From positions 248,001-312,000 of the forward strand of contig NZ_CANMFS010000003.1 of NCBI RefSeq assembly GCF_947497275.1: DNA of 64,000 nucleotides. Direction: 5' to 3'. The position numbers and the translations under genes were made by a program. The notes under the pieces are model-generated. The model was not told where the DNA came from. It did no database searches and worked only from the letters and a program-made list of their open reading frames with translations. Within the stretch, counting starts at the first letter, position 1. Each line of letters starts with the position of its first letter. The DNA comes from an uncultured Sulfitobacter sp. Lineage in GTDB: Bacteria > Pseudomonadota > Alphaproteobacteria > Rhodobacterales > Rhodobacteraceae. This document shows positions 44,301 to 52,976 of this stretch, one piece after another.

Positions 44301-44518
44301 TTGAAAAAGTTGTCGATCGTGATGACACGACCGTCTTCCATCGTCATGATCAGCTGATCGCCCGACCGCACCTGGCTGGCAAAATCGACCTGCCGCGCGT
44401 TGATGGAAATTTCCTGACCGGCACCCGCCACGATCAGCTGGTTCTGGGTCTCTGCCGACACCGTACCACGTTGCAATCCGCCCGCACTTCCACGGACGAC
44501 GAAATCAATCGCCTTCAT
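41345..44518 (-). CDS. BapA-like Ig-repeat adhesin, probable type I secretion cargo
   Basis: 1057 residues, very acidic and Thr/Ser/Val-rich, almost lacking Lys in the repeats. Residues 1-130 form a BapA/LapF prefix-type domain (MKAIDFVVRGSAGGLQRG, ITIDNFFNDSG). A Gly/Ala hydrophobic segment at 145-174 includes VAAG (161-164). From about 185 come one divergent and at least six clear Ig-like repeats of about 93 residues, each ending in a VDT boundary and containing (G)S-x-V-x-V-T ... D-x-x-G-N. The C-terminus (TYNVYSVGAEGTLLIDPEVPVTI) matches the terminal domain of T1SS adhesins. No RTX nonapeptides. The T1SS genes follow on the same strand. Role: surface attachment or biofilm. Confidence 0.85.
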   Translation of the reverse strand: MKAIDFVVRGSAGGLQRGTVSAETQNQLIVAGAGQEISINARQVDFASQVRSGDQLIMTMEDGRVITIDNFFNDSGAANRLFISTDGYLNEVSFADMSEGSLSAQYGPTQEWGKWSPSDELIFLGHTEVAGVPLAQGDDEVSMLGAALLGGSSLLGGGAAVAAGLGGAALIAGSSSNGSGPRAPYVDHPDTEVVVGGDGVDEVLTITGGGEPGDEVVVKVGDKQIDTVIDDEGEFEVVFEGENFPDDGLYDTGVEVTNTDGDTIDLNGPGFDIDTTAPELAVTEGTESVGDFFNGTTFPEGVTISGTGEVGSTVDVTIAGIMQSTVVDAEGGWTVGWEAGTLEAGEYTSEVTLVTTDSVGNSATFTDTLVVDTVTNVTLDEMDFGGDGVVNGVEQAAGISFSGTAQAGSTVEVTVGSTTTTVTATSEGTWSASFTKTQIETGEYEGSVSVFATDVHGNTATASGTYDVDTLVRDFSITSSTGGADGVISAEEAGQSMTVTGMTEPGSSVVVELGGVTQTATVSDTGSWTATFEAGTVASGTYTSTITATATDAAGNVDTATAPVSVDTDAGVLTISEEPVETDDIVNHEESRDGVVLNGTADPDATVTVTMAGVSHDVVTDADGNWEAFFSSAEIEPGVYTADITAHTTDGYGNSRSVSDSVEVDTRVENLSFNSVTEDNIINAQERGDGFSVTGSTEVGSTSVEVTLGDQTSSATIAADGSWSADFDQSAVEEGTFNSGISVTATDRAGNQKTVTGDVDVDTEVDPLTLTGNSAGDDQVVNADEAATGIDMEGQVEAGSSVTVTFGGMSYAADVDAAGTWSVTIPAADVRPGAYAAEISVVATDYVGNTAIIKDTLSIDTEAPEGPVIASFTRGGDGIRGISVETVMEDGAPTEDVTSIVQVASDGSISEVAGAQGYNELRGETDFMFETNVPNGSQLVVNATDEAGNTSGTYLVLDDEALNSTVDLSNPALGTYQIENLDLDFAEAASVVIDEASLLALSTETNTLTIRGSAEDSVTIQDGTLTGTQDIDGQTYNVYSVGAEGTLLIDPEVPVTI

Positions 44519-44848
44519 CGTCTTACCACTCTACCTCAAAAGCGCCCGTCTTGCGCGGGTCGCTTGGTTTATATTGTTTTGTTTTGCTGCTACCTGGCCC
44601 GTTCGAGCGCGCCATGATTTCACCGTTATTGCGGCACATTACGCAGGACGCCCCCCCGAAATCCAGAACTTTATCCTCCTGCCGTCTCGCGTGGCCGCCC
44701 ATGTGTGCGCCTTAAGCCACAGAGCGGATGCGTACGGGGGAGGAACAGGGCCCGTTAGGCAGGTGTCGGAAATCCGCGCGTGTCGCCCGTTTATCGCGTT
44801 GCGCACCAAGCGATTGACATAACACCGCCCCGCGCTGAGGCTGGCTGT
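44519..44848. other. Divergent intergenic region between adhesin and CocE-type hydrolase
   Basis: 330 bases. A/T-rich near the adhesin side (CAATATAAACC on the minus strand could be a -10 region). A consensus TTGACA at 44814-44819 lies too close to the hydrolase ATG to be a usable -35 for it. No RNA gene or convincing small ORF seen. Confidence 0.45.
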
Positions 44849-46846
44849 ATGACAAATATACCCCCGCCGCACGAAACTCTCATTGAAGATCCAGATCATA
44901 TCATCGCGCTGTCGGATGGCACGCGGCTTTCGGCACGGCTCTGGCGACCCGAGAATTCCGGGAAAATGCCCGTGCCGCTGATTCTCGAATTTCTCCCCTA
45001 TCGCAAACGTGATGGCACAACCGCGCGCGACTGCCTCACGCACCCCTATTTCGCCAAACACGGCTATGCCTGCCTGCGCGTAGACATGCGCGGGAACGGC
45101 GATAGCGAAGGCATCATGGAGGATGAATACACGGCGCAAGAACTCTCTGACGCGGTCGAGGTCATCAACTGGGCGGCGGCACAGGACTGGTGCACCGGCA
45201 GCGTCGGCATGATGGGCATCAGCTGGGGCGGCTTCAATGCCTTGCAGGTCGCGGCACGGGCGCCCGCGCCGTTGAAAGCGATCATCACCCTGTGCTCGAC
45301 AGTGGACCGCTTCGCCGATGACATCCATTATAAAGGCGGTTGTCTGCTAAACGAGAATCTCGGCTGGGGGGCGACGATGTGGAGCTATTCGAGCCGCCCG
45401 CCCGACCCCGCCCTGCGCACCGAATGGCGCGAGATGTGGCTGGAGCGGTTGGAGGCCGAGCCGTTTCTGCCCTCGACATGGCTGCGTCACCAACGCCGCG
45501 ACGCTTATTGGCAACACGGGTCGGTCTGCGAAGAGTACGCGGCCATAAAAGCAAAGGTGCTGGCATTCGGCGGCTGGGGCGATGCCTACAAGAACGCCGT
45601 GCCGCAACTGGTGGAGGCGCTCGATGGTGCCAAGGGAATCGTCGGCCCGTGGGTCCATAAATATCCCCATTTTGCCGTCCCCGAGCCGCGCATCGGCTTT
45701 CTGCAAGAGGCGCTTCGCTGGTGGGATCAATGGCTCAAGGGCGAAGATACCGGCGTCGTGGAGGACCCCGATTACCGGGCTTACCTGATGGACGGGCTGC
45801 GGCCTGCGGCGTGGTACGACGTGCGGCCCGGTCGCTGGATCGCGGAGCGCGAGGGCGCAACCAGCCACCTGCCGGTGCAGACGCTGCACCTGAATGACGA
45901 CGGCACGCTGGGCGATGTGCCGCAGACCATCGCGCGCACCGTCTCCTCTCCGGCCCACTGTGGCGCGGCGTCAGGGGAATACTGCGCGATCTGGTTGGGC
46001 CCAGAAATGCCGGGCGATCAGCGCGGAGACGACGCGCTCTCTACCGTATTCGACAGCGCGCCGCTGGGCGCGGATATGGATATCGTCGGCGCGCCGCGCA
46101 TCATGCTCTCGCTCAGTTCCGACAGCGCGCAGGGGCAAATTGCCGTGCGGCTCAACCACATCCATCCCGACGGCGCGAGCAGCCGCATCACCTACGGCGT
46201 GCTGAACCTCAGCCACCGCAAAAGCCATGCCGCCCCGCGCGCCATGCAGCCCGGCAAGACCGAGGACATCACGCTCGATCTCGATCACATCGCTTACCGC
46301 GTGCCGAAAGGCCATCGGATCAGGGTCGCGATCTCCACGGCGTATTGGCCGCTTGTCTGGCCCGCCCCGGTTGCGGCAACCGTCACACTCGGCAGCGGTA
46401 CGATCACCCTGCCCCAGCGCCCCACAACAGGCGGTGACGAGGTGAATTTCGCACAGCCGGAAACCGCAACGCCGTGGGAAACAGAAGAGTTGCGCGCGCC
46501 AAAGCACATCCGCCGGCAGGAAACCGACATGGTCACTGGCATTCAAACGCTGATCATCGAGGATGATTTCGGCAAGCTGCGCGATCTGGATCATGGTCTG
46601 ATCAGCGGATCTGTCGCTCGCGAGCGCTGGGAAATCCACCCCGACGATCCGCTCTCGGCGCGGGGAACCTGCCACTGGACAAGCGAGATGGAGCGCGGCG
46701 AGATCCGGCTGCGCACCGAGGCGCATTGCGCGATGTGGAGCGACATCGAAAGCTTTCATCTGAGCGCGCGAATAGAGGCATGGGAGGATGGCGAACTGAT
46801 CTATGCCCGCGACGTCGACGACCGTGTGCCGCGCGACCAGCTCTAG
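44849..46846 (+). CDS. CocE/NonD-family (S15) hydrolase
   Basis: 665 residues. The N-terminal half is an alpha/beta-hydrolase of the X-Pro dipeptidyl-peptidase/cocaine-esterase group: PLILEFLPYRKRDGT, VDMRGNGDSEG, and the nucleophile elbow GISWGG with Ser125; the C-terminal half is the jelly-roll PepX_C domain (AARVPKGHRIRVAISTAYWPLVWPAP). It cleaves an ester or an X-Pro-type amide. No signal peptide, so cytosolic. It stands 114 bases before a peptide-type ABC importer, so it may act on the imported compound. The start at ATG 44849 is used since the longer frame upstream lacks family character. Confidence 0.88.
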   Translation: MTNIPPPHETLIEDPDHIIALSDGTRLSARLWRPENSGKMPVPLILEFLPYRKRDGTTARDCLTHPYFAKHGYACLRVDMRGNGDSEGIMEDEYTAQELSDAVEVINWAAAQDWCTGSVGMMGISWGGFNALQVAARAPAPLKAIITLCSTVDRFADDIHYKGGCLLNENLGWGATMWSYSSRPPDPALRTEWREMWLERLEAEPFLPSTWLRHQRRDAYWQHGSVCEEYAAIKAKVLAFGGWGDAYKNAVPQLVEALDGAKGIVGPWVHKYPHFAVPEPRIGFLQEALRWWDQWLKGEDTGVVEDPDYRAYLMDGLRPAAWYDVRPGRWIAEREGATSHLPVQTLHLNDDGTLGDVPQTIARTVSSPAHCGAASGEYCAIWLGPEMPGDQRGDDALSTVFDSAPLGADMDIVGAPRIMLSLSSDSAQGQIAVRLNHIHPDGASSRITYGVLNLSHRKSHAAPRAMQPGKTEDITLDLDHIAYRVPKGHRIRVAISTAYWPLVWPAPVAATVTLGSGTITLPQRPTTGGDEVNFAQPETATPWETEELRAPKHIRRQETDMVTGIQTLIIEDDFGKLRDLDHGLISGSVARERWEIHPDDPLSARGTCHWTSEMERGEIRLRTEAHCAMWSDIESFHLSARIEAWEDGELIYARDVDDRVPRDQL

Positions 46847-46960
46847 CCAAACGGGGGCATTAGTCCTTGCGACGACCGTTCAAATGCGCAAGTTTAAAGC
46901 ATCAATTAAATTGGGGCGCACGAAAAAGACGCCCGATTCCAACTGGGAGACACCAAAACA

Positions 46961-48568
46961 ATGAATACCCAAATGAAAGATCTGACGGCCAAGGTCGCAA
47001 ACGGATTTATGACACGACGGGAGTTCGTCAGCCGCGCAGCGGCGCTTGGCGTGACGGCAGCCGCGGCGAATTCCATGCTTGCCGGCGCCGCCAAAGCAGA
47101 GGCGCACGGCACACCCGTCGCGGGCGGTACGTTCCGTATGGGCATATCCGGTGGCGAATCCACTAATACGCAAGACCCAGCAAGCTGGGCGTCGGACGTT
47201 CCGCTTCAGATCGGTTTCTTCTGGGGTGAACCGCTGGTCGAGCTGAACCCCAACGGGACGCTGGACGGATTGGTCGCCGAAAGCTGGGAAGGGTCGGCAG
47301 ATGCCAAATCCTGGACATTCAAGATCCGGGAAGGCATCACCTTTTCGGATGGTACAGAAGTAACCGGCGACGATGTTCTGAAAACGATGGAGCGCCATTC
47401 GAACGAAGAATCCAAATCCGGCGCGCTGGGGATCATGCAGGGGATCGAAAGCATGTCTGCCGAAGGCCAGACATTTACCGTTAATCTTGCAATCGGCAAC
47501 GCCGACCTGCCCTATCTGATGGCCGACTACCATCTGATCATCCAGCCCGGGGGCGGCTTTGACGATCCGGCGGCGGCGATCGGAACCGGACCCTACACCA
47601 TGACGGAATACGAGCCGGGCGTGCGTGCGGTGGCAACCCGCCGTGACGATTACTGGGCCGGCAGCCAGGAAGAGGTCGCTCACTACGATACGATCGAGTT
47701 GATCGTTCTCAACGATGCGACAGCCCGTACCGCCGCGCTGCAGTCTGGTCAGGTAGATGCCATCAACCGCGTCGAGCCGAAGATCGCCAAGCTGCTGGAC
47801 CGTGCCCCGAACCTGACGGTCAACAACATTGCGGGTCGTGGGCACTATGTTTTCATCGCGCACGTCGATACGGCACCGTTCGACAACAACGACCTGCGTC
47901 TGGCGCTCAAATATGCCGTGAACCGCGAGGAACTGGTTGAGAAAATCCTTCAGGGCTACGGCAGCATCGGCAACGACATGCCTATCAACGCGGCCTACCC
48001 GCTGTTCGACGAGACGATCCCGCAGCGCCCCTTTGATCTGGAGAAGGCCAAAATTCACTACGAGAAATCCGGTCACGATGGTAGCCCGATCATCTTGCGC
48101 ACCGCCGATGGGGCGTTCCCCGGTGCCGTGGACGCCGCTGCATTGTTCCAACAGTCCTGCCAGGCCGCCGGTATTCCACTTGAGATCAAGCGCGAGCCGA
48201 ATGACGGCTATTGGTCCGAGGTCTGGAATGTGCAGCCGTTCTGCTGCTCCTACTGGGGTGGGCGTCCGGTGCAGGATCAGATGTACGCAACCGCGTATCT
48301 TTCCACCGCAGACTGGAACGATACCCGCTGGAAGCGCGAGGAGTTCGACGAGATGCTGCTCGAAGCACGGGCCGAGCTAGACATCGCCAAGCGCAAGGAG
48401 ATCTATTCCAAGATGGGCCGGATGCTGAACGAAGAAGGCGGTGTAATCCTGCCGATGTTCAACGATTTCGTCGATGCCGTCTCGAATGAAGTGCAGGGCT
48501 ATGTCGGCAACCCGAACGGGCCGCAGAGCTATTGGAAGACGTTCAAGTACACGTGGAAGGCGGCCTGA
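46961..48568 (+). CDS. ABC importer substrate-binding protein (SBP_5, dipeptide/oligopeptide type)
   Basis: 535 residues. A twin-arginine-type signal, TRREFVSRAAALGVTAAAA (Arg19-Arg20), indicates Tat export, with cleavage near AKAEA. SBP_5 features include LVAESWEGSADAKSWTFKIREGITFSDGTEVTGDDVL and GTGPYTMTEYEPGV and VDAINRVEPKIAKLL. Its ligand cannot be fixed: peptides, opines, nickel or sugar-linked compounds are all transported by this class. GGGAGA precedes the ATG. First gene of the importer operon with two permeases and a fused ATPase. Confidence 0.9.
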   Translation: MNTQMKDLTAKVANGFMTRREFVSRAAALGVTAAAANSMLAGAAKAEAHGTPVAGGTFRMGISGGESTNTQDPASWASDVPLQIGFFWGEPLVELNPNGTLDGLVAESWEGSADAKSWTFKIREGITFSDGTEVTGDDVLKTMERHSNEESKSGALGIMQGIESMSAEGQTFTVNLAIGNADLPYLMADYHLIIQPGGGFDDPAAAIGTGPYTMTEYEPGVRAVATRRDDYWAGSQEEVAHYDTIELIVLNDATARTAALQSGQVDAINRVEPKIAKLLDRAPNLTVNNIAGRGHYVFIAHVDTAPFDNNDLRLALKYAVNREELVEKILQGYGSIGNDMPINAAYPLFDETIPQRPFDLEKAKIHYEKSGHDGSPIILRTADGAFPGAVDAAALFQQSCQAAGIPLEIKREPNDGYWSEVWNVQPFCCSYWGGRPVQDQMYATAYLSTADWNDTRWKREEFDEMLLEARAELDIAKRKEIYSKMGRMLNEEGGVILPMFNDFVDAVSNEVQGYVGNPNGPQSYWKTFKYTWKAA

Positions 48569-48572
48569 CCCC

Positions 48573-49529
48573 GTGCATCCGATCGTAACTTTGGTCGCTC
48601 AGCGCTTGGCGCTGGGCTTCCTTCTCCTCTTCGCCGCATCCATTCTCATATTTGCCGGCACCACGATGCTTCCCGGCGATGTGGCGCAGCAGATCCTCGG
48701 GCAGAGCGCCACCCCCCAAAGCCTTGCGAACCTGCGTGAAGAACTTGGACTGAACGAGCCCGCCCTTACCCGCTATTTCGATTGGCTGAGTGGCGTTCTT
48801 CAGGGTGATCTGGGTACCGCGCTGACAAATGGCCGCGACATCGCCGACAGCATCGGCGGGCGTCTCAAGAACACAATGTTCCTTGCATTCTGGGCCGCAC
48901 TTGTGTCGGTGCCGCTAGCGATTTTTCTGGGCTTGCTGTCCGTCCGCTACAAGGACAAATGGCCGGACAAGCTCATTTCAGCTGTGACCCTGACGACCAT
49001 CTCAATCCCCGAATTCATGATCGGGTATATCCTGATCTACTGGCTCGCGATCAAGCTGCGCTGGTTTTCGTCCGTTGCCTTGATCAACGACAACATGAGC
49101 CTGCTCGAAAAGCTCAATTCCATTGCCATTCCGGTAATTGTGCTGACGCTGGTGGTTCTCGCACACATGATGCGCATGACCCGTGCCGCGATTCTCAACG
49201 TCATGCAGTCCGCCTATATCGAGACGGCCGAACTCAAGGGCATGCGAATGCTCAAGATCATTCGCACCCACGCTTTCCCCAACGCGGTCGCCCCCATCGT
49301 CAACGTCGTGATGATCAACATGGCCTATCTTGTCGTTGGCGTTGTCGTGGTAGAGGTTGTATTCGCCTATCCCGGCATGGGCCAGTACCTTGTCGATCAT
49401 GTCGCCAAGCGTGACGTCCCTGTCGTGCAGGCCTGTGGCCTGATCTTTGCTGCCGTCTATATCGGCCTCAATCTGGTCGCCGACATCGTGTCGATCGTGA
49501 CCAATCCGCGCCTGAGGCACCCGAAATGA
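48573..49529 (+). CDS. ABC importer permease, DppB type
   Basis: 318 residues from GTG 48573, four bases after the binding-protein stop. Six hydrophobic segments; the N-terminal LGFLLLFAASILIFAGTTMLPGDVAQQILGQSATPQ is the DppB start, and YIETAELKGMRMLKIIRTHAFPNAVAPIVNV is the EAA loop (E-x-A-x2-K-G) that contacts the ATPase. VVVVEVVFAYPGMGQ is the DppB-type motif near the C-terminus. The longer frame upstream lies inside the binding-protein gene and is rejected. Overlaps the next permease by four bases. Confidence 0.9.
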   Translation: MHPIVTLVAQRLALGFLLLFAASILIFAGTTMLPGDVAQQILGQSATPQSLANLREELGLNEPALTRYFDWLSGVLQGDLGTALTNGRDIADSIGGRLKNTMFLAFWAALVSVPLAIFLGLLSVRYKDKWPDKLISAVTLTTISIPEFMIGYILIYWLAIKLRWFSSVALINDNMSLLEKLNSIAIPVIVLTLVVLAHMMRMTRAAILNVMQSAYIETAELKGMRMLKIIRTHAFPNAVAPIVNVVMINMAYLVVGVVVVEVVFAYPGMGQYLVDHVAKRDVPVVQACGLIFAAVYIGLNLVADIVSIVTNPRLRHPK

Positions 49530-50341
49530 TCCGTATTCCCCCCGCCGCCCTGATCGGCCTGTTCTTCACCCTCCTGTTCTTCTTCTGTGCGGTTTTCGCG
49601 CCTCTGATCGCGCCGTACGGCATGGCAGAGGTCGTCGGCGACGTGTGGGAGCCATCATCGCGAGAGTTCCTGCTCGGCACCGACAGCATCGGACGTGACC
49701 TGCTGAGCCGGATGATCTGGGGCGGACGTACGACGATCTTCATCGCGACCGCCGCGACGATCCTGAGCTTTTTCACCGGATCGGTGCTTGGCTTCTTCGC
49801 CGCAGTCTCTGGCGGTTGGGTCGATCAGGCGCTGTCACGTTTTGTCGACCTGATCATGTCAATCCCCTCGCTCATCTTTGCGCTGGTGGTACTGTCGGTG
49901 ATGCCGACGACCATTCTGACACTCATCGTGCTGATGGGATTGCTTGACAGCACCCGGGTCTACCGTCTGGCGCGCGCTGTTGCCGTGGACATCACTGTCA
50001 TGGACTATGTCGAAGCCGCACGTCTGCGCGGCGAAAAGATTGGCTGGATCATCTTTCGGGAAATCCTACCCAACGCGCTTTCACCTCTTGTCGCGGAGGT
50101 GGGTCTGCGCTTCATCTTCATGGTGCTCTTCGTGTCGACACTGTCGTTCCTCGGGCTCGGCGTACAACCGCCGCAAGCGGACTGGGGCGGCATCGTGAAG
50201 GAGAACAAGGAAGGGATCAACTACGGCATTCAGGCGGCGCTCTATCCTGCCTACGCCATCGCGGCGCTGTGCATTTCGATCAACCTTGTGGCGGACTGGA
50301 TTCTGGGCCGCACCACATCGCTGAAAGGAGGCCGCGGATGA
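49526..50341 (+). CDS. ABC importer permease, DppC type
   Basis: 271 residues. DppC features: a short N-terminal tail, HPLGTDSLGRD-like LLGTDSIGRDLLSRMIWGGRTT, EAA loop YVEAARLRGEKIGWIIFREILPNAL, and the late FLGLGVQPPQADWGGIVKENKEGINYG. Overlaps both neighbours by four bases (49526 and 50338), a tightly coupled operon. Forms the membrane channel with the DppB-type partner. Confidence 0.92.
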   Translation: MIRIPPAALIGLFFTLLFFFCAVFAPLIAPYGMAEVVGDVWEPSSREFLLGTDSIGRDLLSRMIWGGRTTIFIATAATILSFFTGSVLGFFAAVSGGWVDQALSRFVDLIMSIPSLIFALVVLSVMPTTILTLIVLMGLLDSTRVYRLARAVAVDITVMDYVEAARLRGEKIGWIIFREILPNALSPLVAEVGLRFIFMVLFVSTLSFLGLGVQPPQADWGGIVKENKEGINYGIQAALYPAYAIAALCISINLVADWILGRTTSLKGGRG

Positions 50342-51975
50342 GCGAGCCACTGCTAAAGGTGCGCGGCCTCAAAATCGGCGCGACAGTCTATCCCCCCGGC
50401 GAGCGGGCCCACGACATCGAGATCGTGCACGGCGTCGATTTTGATCTGGAGGCCGGCAAGGTACTGGGGCTGATCGGCGAGTCGGGTGCCGGCAAATCCA
50501 CCATCGGCCTTGCCGCACTGGGATACGGACGCGGTGGTGTCGAACTGACAGGTGGTGAGGTCTGGGTGAACGGCCGCGACATCCTGCAATCAGGTATGGC
50601 CGATAAACGCCGCCTGCGTGGAGGTGAGGTCACATATGTGTCGCAATCCGCTGCAGCCTCGTTCAACCCGGCCAAGAGGATCATGGAACAAGTCGTCGAA
50701 GCCGCTATCAATCAAAAGAAGTTTTCACGCAAGGAAGCCGAGGCGCGCGCGGTCTCCTTGTTTGAAAAGCTGGGGCTGCCCGATCCGGAAACAATCGGAT
50801 CACGCTATCCGCACCAGGTTTCCGGCGGACAATTGCAACGTTGCATGACCGCTCTGGCGCTGTGCCCTGAGCCGGATCTGGTGGTGTTTGACGAGCCGAC
50901 GACCGCGCTTGACGTTACCACGCAGATCGACGTTCTGGCAGCGATCAAGGATGCGATCCGCGATACCGGCGTCGCAGCTTTGTACATCACCCACGATCTT
51001 GCTGTGGTGGCACAGGTCAGCGATCACATCATGGTGCTGCAACAGGGGGCGATGGTCGAATACGGCACTGCCGACCAGATCATCAACGACCCACAAGAAG
51101 AGTACACCAAAGCGCTTGTTTCGGTGCGCTCCATCATCCACGAGGAAAAGGTGCCGAACGATACCCCGGTACTGAGCGTCAAAGACGTCACGGCGCGCTA
51201 CAGGGGTACTGATTTCGACGTTCTCAAGAACATCACCGTCGACATGTATTCCGGCCAGACCCTGGCGGTGGTGGGAGAGAGCGGTTCGGGCAAATCGACC
51301 CTCGCCCGCGTCATCACGGGCTTGTTGCCGCCTCGCGACGGTGAGATACTGTTCGATGGGCGCAGGCTCAGCCCAGATCTGCCGACCCGGTCTCTGGACG
51401 ACCTACGGGAATTGCAGATGATCTACCAGATGGCCGATACGGCGATGAACCCGCGCCAGACCGTAGGGACGATCATCGGACGCCCTCTGGAATTCTATTT
51501 CGGGCTGAAAGGAAAGGCGAAGCAGCAGCGGATACAGGAGCTGCTCGACGAGATCGAGCTCGGCGAAGGATTTCAGGACCGCTATCCAGCGGAACTATCG
51601 GGTGGTCAGAAACAACGTGTCTGCATCGCGCGTGCGCTTGCAGCCAAGCCAAAGCTGATCATTTGCGACGAGGTGACAAGCGCGCTCGATCCTCTTGTGG
51701 CGGACGGCATACTCAAGCTGTTGCTGAACCTTCAGAAGGTTGAAGACGTAGCCTATCTGTTCATTACCCACGATCTGGCGACGGTGCGCGCTATCGCGGA
51801 CAGTATCGCAGTGATGTATCAGGGTGAAGTTGTACGGTACGGCCCAAAATCGCAGGTACTCTCGCCTCCCTTCGACGCCTACACTGATCTATTGCTCAGC
51901 TCGGTGCCGGAGATGAAGATCGGCTGGTTGGAGGAAACCATCGAGAACCGCAGAATGGAGAGTGCCGGAAACTGA
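50338..51975 (+). CDS. ABC importer fused dual ATPase (DppD-DppF type)
   Basis: 545 residues with two complete ATPase halves. N half: Walker A GESGAGKST, signature VSGGQLQR, Walker B LVVFDEPTTALD. C half (from about 275): GESGSGKST, LSGGQKQR, LIICDEVTSALD. Fused D/F ATPases are common in alphaproteobacterial peptide-type importers. Six bases past its stop lies a palindromic repeat element (51982-52025). Confidence 0.93.
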   Translation: MSEPLLKVRGLKIGATVYPPGERAHDIEIVHGVDFDLEAGKVLGLIGESGAGKSTIGLAALGYGRGGVELTGGEVWVNGRDILQSGMADKRRLRGGEVTYVSQSAAASFNPAKRIMEQVVEAAINQKKFSRKEAEARAVSLFEKLGLPDPETIGSRYPHQVSGGQLQRCMTALALCPEPDLVVFDEPTTALDVTTQIDVLAAIKDAIRDTGVAALYITHDLAVVAQVSDHIMVLQQGAMVEYGTADQIINDPQEEYTKALVSVRSIIHEEKVPNDTPVLSVKDVTARYRGTDFDVLKNITVDMYSGQTLAVVGESGSGKSTLARVITGLLPPRDGEILFDGRRLSPDLPTRSLDDLRELQMIYQMADTAMNPRQTVGTIIGRPLEFYFGLKGKAKQQRIQELLDEIELGEGFQDRYPAELSGGQKQRVCIARALAAKPKLIICDEVTSALDPLVADGILKLLLNLQKVEDVAYLFITHDLATVRAIADSIAVMYQGEVVRYGPKSQVLSPPFDAYTDLLLSSVPEMKIGWLEETIENRRMESAGN

Positions 51976-51981
51976 GCTGAC

Positions 51982-52060
51982 CGGATTTTTCGAAAAATCC
52001 GCTGCGGAATTTGTTTCAAATTCCGGATCTGCAGCGCGCTATTCGCGGAATATCAGATCC
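51982..52060. repeat. Palindromic repeat element, copy 2, with an adjoining third stem-loop
   Basis: Palindrome CGGATTTTTC/GAAAAATCCG at 51982-52001 and stem CGGAATTTG-TTT-CAAATTCCG at 52005-52025, the same two-hairpin layout as the element at 21927-21971. A further inverted repeat, GGATCTG (52025-52031) with CAGATCC (52054-52060), abuts it. It follows the importer operon and may end its mRNA. Confidence 0.75.
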
Positions 52061-52132
52061 AGCGGCGGGTTTATCCCGAAGTGTATCTCACATTCATTCG
52101 ACCATGCCACCTTCGGGTGGAAGGAGCTGCCG

Positions 52133-52969
52133 ATGGACAACAAACTGCTTCTCATCATTCTCGACGGGGTGCCTTACCGCAACTGGCGCCGCTTGTTCGG
52201 CAATCTGGAGGGATGGGTGGACAGCGGCGACGCGCGCATATGGAAGATCCGAGCGGTTCTGCCGTCCATCTCCGCGTCCTGCTACGCGTCCATTCACACC
52301 GGCGTAGCTCCTGCTGTGCATGGTTGTACAGGTAACGGCAATGTCTTCCGACTTGGCCAACCTGACGTATTCTCGCAGGTCCGGGCCGGCGGCGGTGTCA
52401 CCGGCGCAGTGGCACACAGTTTCTGGTCGGAATTCTTTAACCGGCATCCGTTCGACTATGTCCGGGACATCGAGTACGACGAAGCCGACAGTGATACTAT
52501 CAACCATGGCCGCTTTCATACGATGACAGGCTACAGCCAGGCCAACCAGATGACCCCGTCCGATGTCGATCTGTTTGCCACACTCACAAACCTCTGCCTG
52601 CGCTTCGGTCTGAATTACGGAATGTTGCACACGTGCACGCTCGACAGCATGGGCCACCGGTTTTTCCATGAGTGCCAAGAGATGGACCACGCCTGTCTGG
52701 TGATGGACGAGATGCTGGCGCCGTTCATTTCCAAGTGGCGGGCGGCGGGGTATGAAATCATCGTCACTGCGGACCACGGGCAGGATGCACGTGGTCACCA
52801 TGGGGGGCGGGATTCTTTGCAGCAGGAAGCTGCGCTCTACTATTTCGGCCCGGCGGAAGGGCCCGCTGGAGCAGAAGTGATCGACCAGCTTCAGCTTGCT
52901 CCGACGATCCTGACGCGTCTTGGCGCCCCCATCCCCGACACGATGACGGCAGGGAGCTTCTTGACCTAG
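52133..52969 (+). CDS. Alkaline-phosphatase-superfamily phosphodiesterase (NPP-like)
   Basis: 278 residues from ATG 52133, with AAGGAG six bases ahead; the frame upstream crosses the repeat element and is rejected. The protein resembles type I phosphodiesterase/nucleotide pyrophosphatases: LLIILDGVPYRNW (metal Asp11), a nucleophile region VLPSISASCYASIHTGVAPAVHG (Ser47 or Ser49 expected), DSMGHRFFHECQEMD (Asp, His), and VTADHGQDARGHHGG (Asp, His, His). Smaller than the classical NPP, without signal peptide. Placed after the importer, it could cleave an imported phosphodiester or phosphonate; this is inference. Confidence 0.85.
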   Translation: MDNKLLLIILDGVPYRNWRRLFGNLEGWVDSGDARIWKIRAVLPSISASCYASIHTGVAPAVHGCTGNGNVFRLGQPDVFSQVRAGGGVTGAVAHSFWSEFFNRHPFDYVRDIEYDEADSDTINHGRFHTMTGYSQANQMTPSDVDLFATLTNLCLRFGLNYGMLHTCTLDSMGHRFFHECQEMDHACLVMDEMLAPFISKWRAAGYEIIVTADHGQDARGHHGGRDSLQQEAALYYFGPAEGPAGAEVIDQLQLAPTILTRLGAPIPDTMTAGSFLT

Positions 52970-52976
52970 CCTTAGC

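Noticed and set aside
41345..44518. RTX toxin
   Set aside because: No GGxGxDxUx nonapeptide repeats are present; the repeats are Ig-like.
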